Part shown: piece by piece, positions 53,359-60,371 of the stretch
How the letters are laid out: every line of letters starts with the position of its first letter
Numbering within the stretch: position 1 is the first letter of the stretch
Position numbers and translations under genes: made by a program
Assembly: GCF_900100695.1 (NCBI RefSeq)
Contig: NZ_FNCF01000006.1
Location: forward strand, 284,613-348,612
Length of the DNA stretch: 64,000 bases
Reading direction: 5' to 3'
From: Klenkia brasiliensis
GTDB taxonomy: Bacteria; Actinomycetota; Actinomycetes; Mycobacteriales; Geodermatophilaceae
The notes under the pieces: generated by a model
The model's input: the letters and a program-made list of their open reading frames with translations, nothing else
Told to the model about the DNA's origin: nothing
Database searches by the model: none

Positions 53359-54177
53359 TCAGCGGATCAGCGTGCCCAGGTCGACGGGCAGCTGGATGCC
53401 GGTGATGTGCCGGGCCTCGTCGCTGGCCAGGAACGCGACGGCGTTCGCGATGTCCTCGGGCTCGGAGTACTGGTCGGGCAGCGCCTGCATGAAGATCGGC
53501 GCGAGGGTCTGCGCGTGCGCGGCGATCAGCGGCTGCAGGTCGTCCACGGTCATGCCGGTGGCCACGCCGTGCGGGTGCACGGTGTTGACCCGGATGCGGT
53601 GCTGCGCCAGCTCGTTGGCCAGCGACTTGGCGTACCCGACGACGCCGTGCTTGGTGGCCGCGTAGGCCGAGAGGAACGGCAGCCCGCGCAGCCCCGCCAC
53701 CGAGCTGGTGATCACGATCGACCCGCCGGTGCCCTGCTCGAGCAGGGTGGGGATGGTGGCCTTGGCGGTGTGGAAGACGCCGGTCAGGTTGACCGCGACG
53801 GTCTCGTTCCACTGCTCCAGGGTGATCTCCCAGCTGTTGCCCGCCGAGCAGATGCCGGCGTTGGCGACGACGACGTCCAGGCGGCCCAGCTCGGCCACGC
53901 CCTCGGACACCGCGGCCGACAGGGCCGCGAAGTCGGCGACGTCGGCCTGCCGGGCGACGATCCGCCGGTCCTGGGCCTCGACCAGCCGCACGGTCTCGGC
54001 CAGGTCGTCGGCGGTGGCGCCGGCGTAGTGCGTGGTGGCCGGCTGCGCGCAGACGTCCACGGCGATGACGTCGGCCCCCTCGGCGGACAGCCGGACGGCG
54101 TGCGCCCGCCCCTGACCGCGGGCGGCCCCGGTGACGAGGGCGACCTTGCCCTCGAGACGACGTGCGGGAGTGGTCAT
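53359..54177 (-). CDS. Mycofactocin-type SDR oxidoreductase
   Basis: 272 residues. KVALVTGAARGQGRAHAVRLSAEGADVIAVDVC and the extra insert THYAGATADDLAETVRLVEA are the marks of the mycofactocin-coupled SDR group, which keeps NAD bound and passes electrons to mycofactocin. ANAG, the catalytic Ser in ITSSVAGLRG and YAATKHG (YxxxK) are intact. It likely oxidises an alcohol. No mycofactocin synthesis gene is in the window. A 15-bp palindrome lies 25 bases upstream. Confidence 0.9.
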   Translation of the reverse strand: MTTPARRLEGKVALVTGAARGQGRAHAVRLSAEGADVIAVDVCAQPATTHYAGATADDLAETVRLVEAQDRRIVARQADVADFAALSAAVSEGVAELGRLDVVVANAGICSAGNSWEITLEQWNETVAVNLTGVFHTAKATIPTLLEQGTGGSIVITSSVAGLRGLPFLSAYAATKHGVVGYAKSLANELAQHRIRVNTVHPHGVATGMTVDDLQPLIAAHAQTLAPIFMQALPDQYSEPEDIANAVAFLASDEARHITGIQLPVDLGTLIR

Positions 54178-54201
54178 GCGGATCTCCTCGGCGCGAGCAG
54201 G

Positions 54202-54216
54202 TGGCACTGAGTGCCA
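54202..54216. promoter_or_regulatory. 15-bp palindrome before mycofactocin-type SDR
   Basis: TGGCACTGAGTGCCA: perfect 7-base arms around one G, between the SDR start (54177) and the divergent PH-SDR gene. Its form suits a TetR-type operator; no regulator gene is next to it. Confidence 0.6.
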
Positions 54217-54283
54217 TGTGGTGCGGGTCACCGTAGCGCCCGGCTGCGCCCGTGCCCAGACCCCGCCCGCTAGCGTCCGGGAC

Positions 54284-55426
54284 GTGCCCGACGCGACCCG
54301 GCCCGACGTCCAGCAGGCGGGTGAGCGCGCCGACCTGACCGGCCTGGGCCGGCCCGAGCTCGCCGAGCTCCCCGCCCACCTGTCCGCCGACGAGCGGGTG
54401 CTCGACGTGGGCACGCCCATGCACGAGGGCGTCTTCGGCCTGCTCGTGCTCACCGACCGCCGGCTGGTCTTCCTCAAGGTCGGCCGGCACGCCGCGGAGA
54501 TCTCGGTCGCGCTGCCCGAGGTGGTCGGCGTGGACTGGAAGCGCTCCTTCCGCGGCCGCAGCCGGCTGGCCGTGCAGACCACCACCGGGGAGCTGGTGTT
54601 CACCGAGCTGTCCAACGAGCACGGCGCAGCGCTGGAGGGCGGGCTGCGCTCGATGGCCCGCCAGCACCCCGTCGCGCCCGCCCCCGCGCCCCGGCCGGCG
54701 GCACCCGCGCCCGCCCCGCAGACGGGTGGTCCGCGGCTGGACCTGCACGGACGTCGGGCGGTGGTGACCGGTTCGTCCCAGGGCACCGGCCTGGCCATCG
54801 CCACCGGGCTGGCCGCCGCCGGCGCCGCCGTCGTCCTCGTGGCCCGCGACCCGGCCCGGCTGGGTGCCGCGGCCGACCAGGTGCGGACGGCGGTCGGGGG
54901 CGCCGACGTCACCACCGTGGCCACCGACCTCGCCGCCGACGACGGCACCGCCGCGCTGCTCGTGGCCGTCCCGGACACCGACGTGCTGGTCGACGTCCCC
55001 GGCGTCCCCGGCGCGCAGCCGGCGCTGAAGATCGCCGACGAGGAGTGGCGCCGCTGCTTCGACACCACCGTGCTCCCCGCCGTCCGGCTGCTGCGGGCCT
55101 ACCTGCCCGGCATGCGCGAGCGCGGCTGGGGCCGGGCACTGCAGGTGGTCGGCGAGCCGCCGGCGCCGTCGGTGCACCACGGCGTCGCCACCGCGGCCCT
55201 GCTCGCGGCATCCCGCGGCTTCGCCACCGAGGTGGCCGGCACCGGCGTCACGGTCAACGCCGTCCTCACCGGCCCCGCGCGCGGCGACGCGCCGCTGCTG
55301 CGCCGGCCGGTCGAGCCCGAGGAGGTCGCCGCCCTGGTGGTCTACCTGGCCTCGCCGCTGGCGTCGGCGACCACCGGCGGTGCGCTGCGGGTCGACGGCG
55401 GCTACACGCACTCGACCCTGCCGTGA
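54284..55426 (+). CDS. PH-like domain fused to a degenerate SDR
   Basis: 380 residues. Residues about 15-125 form a bacterial PH/YokE-like domain (VLDVGTPMHEGVFGLLVLTDRRLVFLKVG, then ALPEVVGVDWKRSFRGRSRL). A Pro/Ala linker follows, then an SDR fold from about residue 155: AVVTGSSQGTGLAIATGLAAAG. The NNAG motif is replaced by DVPGVPG, and at the YxxxK site the text is HHGVATAALL, lacking both Tyr and Lys. The end TTGGALRVDGGYTHS is standard SDR. It probably binds a cofactor or lipid without classical SDR catalysis. GTG 54284 is chosen from domain position. Confidence 0.82.
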   Translation: MPDATRPDVQQAGERADLTGLGRPELAELPAHLSADERVLDVGTPMHEGVFGLLVLTDRRLVFLKVGRHAAEISVALPEVVGVDWKRSFRGRSRLAVQTTTGELVFTELSNEHGAALEGGLRSMARQHPVAPAPAPRPAAPAPAPQTGGPRLDLHGRRAVVTGSSQGTGLAIATGLAAAGAAVVLVARDPARLGAAADQVRTAVGGADVTTVATDLAADDGTAALLVAVPDTDVLVDVPGVPGAQPALKIADEEWRRCFDTTVLPAVRLLRAYLPGMRERGWGRALQVVGEPPAPSVHHGVATAALLAASRGFATEVAGTGVTVNAVLTGPARGDAPLLRRPVEPEEVAALVVYLASPLASATTGGALRVDGGYTHSTLP

Positions 55427-55460
55427 CACCGGCGCAACACCGCTGCGCCAGCCTGGTGCG

Positions 55461-56495
55461 GTGACCTTCGCCGTCCCCGTCGTCGACATCGCCCCCTACG
55501 TCTCCGGCGCCGGGGACCGGGCGGCCACCGCGGCGGCCATGGACGCCGCCTGCCGCGAGGTCGGCTTCGTGCAGGTCGTCGGCCACGGCGTGGACCCCGC
55601 GCTGGCCGAGGGGCTGGCCACGGCGATGGATGCCTTCTTCGCCCTGCCGCCGGCGCGGAAGGCCGGCTGGCGGACCCCGCCCGAGGTCAACCGCGGCTAC
55701 TCGCCGCCGAAGTCGGAGTCGTTGTCGCTGTCGCTGGGGGTCGAGTCGGCGTCCCGGATGAACGACTTCTTCGAGGCGTTCAACGTCGGTGCCTCGCAGG
55801 GCAGCTACCCGCACGCCCCCGGCCTGCCGCAGCCGGACTACGCGGAGAACACCTGGCCCGACGTCCCCGGCTTCCGCGCCGCCGTCGAGGCCTGGTTCGC
55901 CGAGGCGTCCCGGGTGGCCCGCACCCTCACCGGTGTCTTCGCCGACGCGCTGCACCTGCCGCCGGACTTCTTCGCCGCCATGACCGGCCACTCGCTGGAC
56001 GTGCTGCGGATGAACAACTACGCGCTCCCGCCCGGCACCGTCGAGCTGGACGGCGAGCTGACCGGGATGGGGGAGCACACCGACTACGGCATCGTCACCG
56101 TGCTCTGGGCCGACCAGGTGCCCGGTCTGCAGGTCCTGGGCGACGACGGCGGCTGGCACGACGTGTCGCCGGTGGACGGTGCGCTGCTGGTCAACCTCGG
56201 CGACGTCACCACGCGGCTGACCAACGAGCGGTGGCGCTCGACCCTGCACCGGGTCAAGCCGCCGGTGGTCGACGGCACGATCCGGCGCCGCCGCTCCGCG
56301 GCGTTCTTCCACGACGGGGACGTCGATGCGGTGGTCGCCGTCCTGCCCGGGTGCCTGGGCCCGGGCGAGGAGCCGAAGTACCTGCCGGTCACCGTCGGCG
56401 AGCACGTCGCGGCCAAGCTGCGCGGCTCCCGGGCCGGGGTGGTCAACACCGCCGCCGACCGGGAGGCCGCCCGGGTGCTGGCCGCCCGCGGCTGA
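55461..56495 (+). CDS. Isopenicillin N synthase-family 2-oxoglutarate/Fe(II) oxygenase
   Basis: 344 residues. N-terminal VPVVDIAPYVSG and CREVGFVQVVGHGVD are the DIOX_N domain. Iron ligands are H and D in MGEHTDYGIVTVLW and H in STLHRVKPP; RRRSAAFF supplies the Arg-x-Ser that binds 2-oxoglutarate. RMNNYALPP sits before the first ligand. The substrate is not readable. It starts at a GTG 34 bases past the PH-SDR gene and may share its transcript. Confidence 0.93.
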   Translation: MTFAVPVVDIAPYVSGAGDRAATAAAMDAACREVGFVQVVGHGVDPALAEGLATAMDAFFALPPARKAGWRTPPEVNRGYSPPKSESLSLSLGVESASRMNDFFEAFNVGASQGSYPHAPGLPQPDYAENTWPDVPGFRAAVEAWFAEASRVARTLTGVFADALHLPPDFFAAMTGHSLDVLRMNNYALPPGTVELDGELTGMGEHTDYGIVTVLWADQVPGLQVLGDDGGWHDVSPVDGALLVNLGDVTTRLTNERWRSTLHRVKPPVVDGTIRRRRSAAFFHDGDVDAVVAVLPGCLGPGEEPKYLPVTVGEHVAAKLRGSRAGVVNTAADREAARVLAARG

Positions 56496-56563
56496 CCGGG
56501 GAATCGACCCGGGGCCGTGGTGCTTGGTCGGGGGGAACCGCACCCCCGAGACCAGGAGGACCC

Positions 56564-56989
56564 GTGCCCGCCGTCTACACCGCCATCGCCACCGCCACCG
56601 GGGAGGGCCGCAACGGCCACACCCGCTCCTCCGACGGCCTGGTCGACCTCGACCTCGCCACCCCGGTCGAGATGGGCGGCGCCGGCGGGGCGACCAACCC
56701 CGAGCAGCTGTTCGCCGCCGGGTGGGCGGCCTGCTTCCTGAACGCGCTCAAGGTCGTCGCCCGCCGCCAGCAGGTCGAGCTCGCCGACGCCGCGGTGACC
56801 GCCGAGGTCGGCATCGGCCGCAACGACGACGGCACGTTCGGCCTGGAGGCCGCGCTGCACGTGGAGCTGGGCGGTGGCATCGAGCAGGCCGCCGCCGAGC
56901 AGCTGGTGGAGGCCGCGCACGCGGTCTGCCCGTACTCCAACGCCACCCGCGGCAACGTGCCGACCACGCTCGACACCACGGTCGGCTGA
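56564..56989 (+). CDS. ohr: Organic hydroperoxide resistance protein (Ohr)
   Basis: 141 residues, GTG start with AGGAGGA just upstream. The two redox cysteines are in GWAACFLNALKVVAR and HAVCPYSNATRGNV, the Ohr forms of the OsmC fold. It reduces organic hydroperoxides with lipoyl or thiol donors. No OhrR gene is adjacent. A Dabb-domain gene follows two bases after the stop. Confidence 0.95.
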   Translation: MPAVYTAIATATGEGRNGHTRSSDGLVDLDLATPVEMGGAGGATNPEQLFAAGWAACFLNALKVVARRQQVELADAAVTAEVGIGRNDDGTFGLEAALHVELGGGIEQAAAEQLVEAAHAVCPYSNATRGNVPTTLDTTVG

Positions 56990-56991
56990 GC

Positions 56992-57279
56992 GTGATCCGC
57001 AACGTCGTCGTCGGCCGCCTGCACCCGGACGCCGACCCGGCCGCGGTCGACGCCGCGCTGGCCGCGATCGTGGGGCTCGACCTGCCCGGTCGGCTGGACT
57101 GCCGGGTGGGCCGGGACGCCGGGCTGCGCGAGGGCGCCTGGGGGTTCGCGATCACCAGCGACTGGGCCGATGCCGAGGCCTACCGCGCGTACGACCTGGA
57201 CGCCGCGCACAACCGCATCCGGGCCGAGCTGTTCGGCCCGCTGTGCGCCGACATCGCCCGGGTGCAGTTCGAGGCCTGA
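56992..57279 (+). CDS. Dabb-family (stress-responsive A/B barrel) protein
   Basis: 95 residues, GTG start two bases after the Ohr stop, so co-translated with it. IRNVVVGRLHPDADPAAVDAALAAIVGL and the tail AEAYRAYDLDAAHNRIRAELFGPLCA match the small dimeric Dabb fold. Its histidine and hydrophobic cavity could bind a small aromatic or lipid molecule; no reaction can be assigned. Confidence 0.85.
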   Translation: MIRNVVVGRLHPDADPAAVDAALAAIVGLDLPGRLDCRVGRDAGLREGAWGFAITSDWADAEAYRAYDLDAAHNRIRAELFGPLCADIARVQFEA

Positions 57280-57284
57280 ACGCA

Positions 57285-57320
57285 CGAGCGGCCCGCACCC
57301 GGGTGGGTGCGGGCCGCTCG
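57285..57320. terminator. Perfect 16-bp stem bidirectional terminator
   Basis: CGAGCGGCCCGCACCC (57285-57300) and GGGTGCGGGCCGCTCG (57305-57320) pair completely over a GGGT loop. It sits between the convergent Dabb gene and ring hydrolase gene and should stop both transcripts. Confidence 0.9.
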
Positions 57321-57329
57321 GGTCCGGGG

Positions 57330-58433
57330 TCAGGCCTTGATGATGGCGGCGACGGGGCCGCCGCCCGAGGGGCCCTGGTGGACGGCGGCGACGGAGACGA
57401 AGACCGCCGGGTCGCCGGTCACCGAGGCGGCGACCCCGCCGACGGTGGCCTTGATCTGGCGGTGCCAGAACACGTCGGAGTCGTCGAGCATCGCGTTGCG
57501 GCGGCCGCGCACGTAGCCGGTCGGGTCGGCCTCGCACTTGAGGAAGACGTTGACCAGACGGTCGCCGAGGTCGGAGGTGTGCGGGCGCTCGGGCAGGTCG
57601 AGGCCGGCCTCGCGGATGGCGTCCCAGATGCCGTCCTGGTCCAGGGCGTCCTTCATGACCGAGTGGCCGATCCGGTAGGCGCCGCCGTGGCCGCGGGCGT
57701 TGCCGACGACGACGATCTGCGCCCGGTCGAGCTCGACGCCCGAGGAGCAGGAGGCCACCGCGGAGAACAGCGAGAAGTCCCGCATGACCTGCTCCTGCTT
57801 GGGCAGCTCGATCTCGCCGAGGGCGAGCGCGATGCCCAGCGCGGTGGTGCCGTTGGAGAGGTCCATCGAGCCGTGCGGCTCGTCGTAGTAGGTGTCCTCG
57901 CCGCGGGACTTGGCGTCGCGGATGGTCTCGATGGTCAGCAGCGGCGTCTTGGTCTGCACGTAGTGCACGTCGGCGGGGTCGGTGATGCCGGCCTCGGCCA
58001 TCGCGCGCTTCACGCCCTCGGCGACCTTCTCCACCATCGAGATGCGGCCGATGTCCTCGGGCAGCAGCACGTCGCTCATCGCGAAGCCGACGGTCAGCCG
58101 CGGCTCGTCGGTCTTCTCGACCGAGTCCTCGGGGAGCGTGGCGAAGATGGTGGCGTGCGGGCTGATGACCCCGTCGGTGCCGCCGGACCACACGATCGGG
58201 ATCTCGGCGACCTCCTCCTTGGAGCGGCTGCCCTTCTCCATCAGGACCTCGCGGAAGGCGCGGTCGGCGATGATGCGGGTGTAGTCGTTGACCCCGCCGT
58301 TGCCCTCGGTCTTGCCGATGACGGCGATGACCCGGTCGGCCTCCATGACGCCGGAGTCGATGAGCTCGGCCAGCTCGGAGGCGTCGCTGACGTTGTGCAG
58401 CGGGACCTTGCGGACCTCGATGGGTGCAGGCAC
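57330..58433 (-). CDS. Ring-opening amidohydrolase (barbiturase/cyanuric acid hydrolase family)
   Basis: 367 residues. The three-repeat toblerone family is recognisable from [73 protein letters not shown] and [16 protein letters not shown], each repeat bringing a Ser and a Lys. Members open barbituric acid to ureidomalonate or cyanuric acid to carboxybiuret. No other triazine gene is near, while a uracil/xanthine permease, molybdenum hydroxylase and FdrA pair are, so barbiturase is preferred by inference. It is second in an operon behind carbamate kinase, with 34 bases between. Confidence 0.93.
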   Translation of the reverse strand: MPAPIEVRKVPLHNVSDASELAELIDSGVMEADRVIAVIGKTEGNGGVNDYTRIIADRAFREVLMEKGSRSKEEVAEIPIVWSGGTDGVISPHATIFATLPEDSVEKTDEPRLTVGFAMSDVLLPEDIGRISMVEKVAEGVKRAMAEAGITDPADVHYVQTKTPLLTIETIRDAKSRGEDTYYDEPHGSMDLSNGTTALGIALALGEIELPKQEQVMRDFSLFSAVASCSSGVELDRAQIVVVGNARGHGGAYRIGHSVMKDALDQDGIWDAIREAGLDLPERPHTSDLGDRLVNVFLKCEADPTGYVRGRRNAMLDDSDVFWHRQIKATVGGVAASVTGDPAVFVSVAAVHQGPSGGGPVAAIIKA

Positions 58434-58467
58434 TGGGGGGCTCCTTCTTCTCGGGGGCTTCTCGGGG

Positions 58468-59424
58468 TCAGGCGGTGACGACGGTGCCGACGGAGTCGCC
58501 GGCGACGGCGTCGGCGATGTGCTCGAGCGAGGTGATGACCGCGCGCCGGCCCGGGCCCGAGGTGGCGAACCGCAGGGCGGCGTCCACCTTGGGGCCCATG
58601 CTGCCGCGGGCGAACTGGCCGGCCTCGGCCTGCGCCTGCAGCTCGGCGGCGGTGACCCGGCCCAGCGGCCGGGCGTCGGGGGTGCCGAAGTCGACCATCA
58701 CCGCGTCGACGTCGGTGGCGATGACCAGGGTGTCGGCGTCCAGCTCGGCGGCCATCAGCGCGGCGGTGAGGTCCTTGTCGATGACCGCCTCCACCCCGCG
58801 CAGGGCGGCGCCGTCCTGCCCGTCGTCGACCACGGGGATGCCGCCGCCGCCGGCGCACACGACGACGAACCCGGCCCCGGCCAGGGCGCGGACGGCGGGG
58901 GAGTCGAGCACCGAGCGGGGTTCGGGGGAGGCGACGACGCGGCGCCAGCCCTTCTCGCCGCGGTCCTCCCAGGTCTGGCCGAGGTCGACGAACTGCTGGG
59001 CCCGCTCGCGGGGCAGGAACCGGCCGACCGGCTTGGTGGGTTCGCCGAACCCGGGGTCGTCGGCGTCCACGAGCGTGCGGGTGACCAGCGCCGCCGTCCG
59101 CTGGGTCAGGCCGCGGGCGGCCAGGGCGGCGTCGAGCTCGTCGACGACGGTGAACCCGATCGTCCCCTGGGTCTGCGCGACGTTCCAGTCCAGCGGGACC
59201 GGGGGCACCTCGTGCGCCGCGAGCTCGTTCTTGACCAGCAGGTTGCCCACCTGCGGGCCGTTGCCGTGGGTGACCACGACCTCCGCGCCCGTGGCGACGA
59301 CGTCGGCCACGTGCCCGGCGGCGACGGCGATGGCCGCCCGCTGCGCACCCGGGGTGGCCGAGCCGTCGGGGCCGGTCATCGCGTTGCCGCCGAGGGCGAC
59401 CACGACGCGGCGGGGGGAGGTCAT
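58468..59424 (-). CDS. arcC: Carbamate kinase
   Basis: 318 residues. [75 protein letters not shown] and [15 protein letters not shown] are the complete set of carbamate kinase motifs. It makes ATP from carbamoyl phosphate and ADP. No arginine deiminase or ornithine carbamoyltransferase is nearby; the FdrA pair 5 kb away is the likely source of carbamoyl phosphate. The start ATG lies six bases after a TAGGGT box with operator site D behind it. Confidence 0.95.
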   Translation of the reverse strand: MTSPRRVVVALGGNAMTGPDGSATPGAQRAAIAVAAGHVADVVATGAEVVVTHGNGPQVGNLLVKNELAAHEVPPVPLDWNVAQTQGTIGFTVVDELDAALAARGLTQRTAALVTRTLVDADDPGFGEPTKPVGRFLPRERAQQFVDLGQTWEDRGEKGWRRVVASPEPRSVLDSPAVRALAGAGFVVVCAGGGGIPVVDDGQDGAALRGVEAVIDKDLTAALMAAELDADTLVIATDVDAVMVDFGTPDARPLGRVTAAELQAQAEAGQFARGSMGPKVDAALRFATSGPGRRAVITSLEHIADAVAGDSVGTVVTA

Positions 59425-59430
59425 GGCGAG

Positions 59431-59436
59431 ACCCTA
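59431..59436 (-). promoter_or_regulatory. Probable -10 box of leaderless carbamate kinase transcript
   Basis: TAGGGT on the minus strand, six bases before the ATG at 59424. There is no usable ribosome site between, so the message probably starts at the ATG. Confidence 0.55.
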
Positions 59437-59444
59437 GCCGGATT

Positions 59445-59462
59445 TCTCTTAGCGGTGAAGTA
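59445..59462. promoter_or_regulatory. Operator site D (shared 18-bp motif)
   Basis: On the minus strand TACTTCACCGCTAAGAGA, a full match to the consensus. It lies eight bases upstream of the -10 box of carbamate kinase, the same layout as site C before fdrA. Confidence 0.7.
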
Positions 59463-59468
59463 GTTGTC

Positions 59469-60290
59469 TCACCGGCGCCAGAAGTCGAACCGGTCGCGCC
59501 CGGGCCGGAACCCGGCGGCCTCGACCACGTCCACCGCCAGGTCGAAGCGCTGGCCCACCGCGGACGGTGTGTGCGCGTCGCTGCCGAAGCTCACCGCCCC
59601 GCCGCCCTCGTCGCGGAACCAGCGCACCAGCTCGACCGACGCCAGCGGGCTGGTGGTGTTGACCTCCAGCGCCCTCCCGGTCTCGGCCAGGGCCCGGAAC
59701 ACCTCGCGGTACTCGGCCTCGAACGGCTGCTCGGCGTAGCGGTCGCGCCCACCGGGCCAGTACCGGCGCGGGAAGTCCACGTGCGCGAGCACCTCGAAGA
59801 CGTCGCTGTCGCGGACCATCTGCGCCATCTCGGTCAGGTACCGGCGCATGGTGGCGTCGGCGCCGCTGCGGCTGAGCATCCGGCTCACCCCGACCAGCCG
59901 GTCGCCGTCGGTGAGCGAGTGCAGCGAGCCCAGCACCCGGTCCACCGGGCCGGCGGCCAGGTGGGCGGCGATGCTGGCCGCGAACAGGTGCGGCTCACCC
60001 GCCTCGACGCCCGAGACCACCCGCAGGTCGGGGAACCGGTCGCGGCACTCCGCGATCGCGGCGGCGTAGGCCTCCGCGTCGATGGGCTCCTGGTGCGCCG
60101 GGTGCCGGTCGACGATCCCGTCGCGGCTGGCCCGGTCCTCGGCGGCCCAGACGGTGAAGTCCAGGTGCTCGGTGAAGGCGACGGCGGGCAGGCCCATCCG
60201 CACGGCCCGCGCGCAGGCCTCCACCATCGAGGCCGAGGGCCCGGTGTCCCACGAGAACTCGCTGTGCACGTGGTTGTCGGGAGGCAGCAT
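59469..60290 (-). CDS. PHP-domain phosphoesterase (histidinol-phosphatase-like)
   Basis: 273 residues. Metal-binding motifs: DNHVHSEFSWD at the start, AFTEHLDF, VVSGVEAGE, LGSLHSL, EVLAHVDFPRRY and FGSDAHTPSAVG at the end. It is the monomeric PHP fold of HisK-type histidinol phosphatases, though polymerase-associated and other phosphoesterases look alike. Away from any his gene, so the role in histidine synthesis is uncertain. It diverges from recQ. Confidence 0.9.
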   Translation of the reverse strand: MLPPDNHVHSEFSWDTGPSASMVEACARAVRMGLPAVAFTEHLDFTVWAAEDRASRDGIVDRHPAHQEPIDAEAYAAAIAECRDRFPDLRVVSGVEAGEPHLFAASIAAHLAAGPVDRVLGSLHSLTDGDRLVGVSRMLSRSGADATMRRYLTEMAQMVRDSDVFEVLAHVDFPRRYWPGGRDRYAEQPFEAEYREVFRALAETGRALEVNTTSPLASVELVRWFRDEGGGAVSFGSDAHTPSAVGQRFDLAVDVVEAAGFRPGRDRFDFWRR

Positions 60291-60341
60291 CGCCGAGCAT
60301 CCTCCCCGGTCGTCCACAGGTCCGCCCGGTGGGGACCGGCG

Positions 60342-60364
60342 TTGTCGGACCCGGTGCCTAGTGT
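60342..60364 (+). promoter_or_regulatory. RecA-NDp-like (PafBC-type) promoter of recQ
   Basis: TTGTCGGAC, eight bases, then TAGTGT. The published DNA-damage promoter of mycobacteria is TTGTCRGTG-N8-TANNNT; here seven of nine positions in the first block match, the spacing is exact, and the -10 fits. The recQ ATG lies seven bases past the -10, so the message should be leaderless. Confidence 0.65.
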
Positions 60365-60371
60365 CGGGTCC

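Noticed and set aside
57330..58433. Full s-triazine (atrazine) mineralisation pathway
   Set aside because: Only the ring hydrolase is present; there are no AtzE/AtzF-type biuret or allophanate hydrolases nearby, so barbiturase-type use is more likely.
58468..59424. Arginine deiminase pathway
   Set aside because: Carbamate kinase is present but there is no arginine deiminase or catabolic ornithine carbamoyltransferase; the FdrA pair is a better carbamoyl phosphate source.
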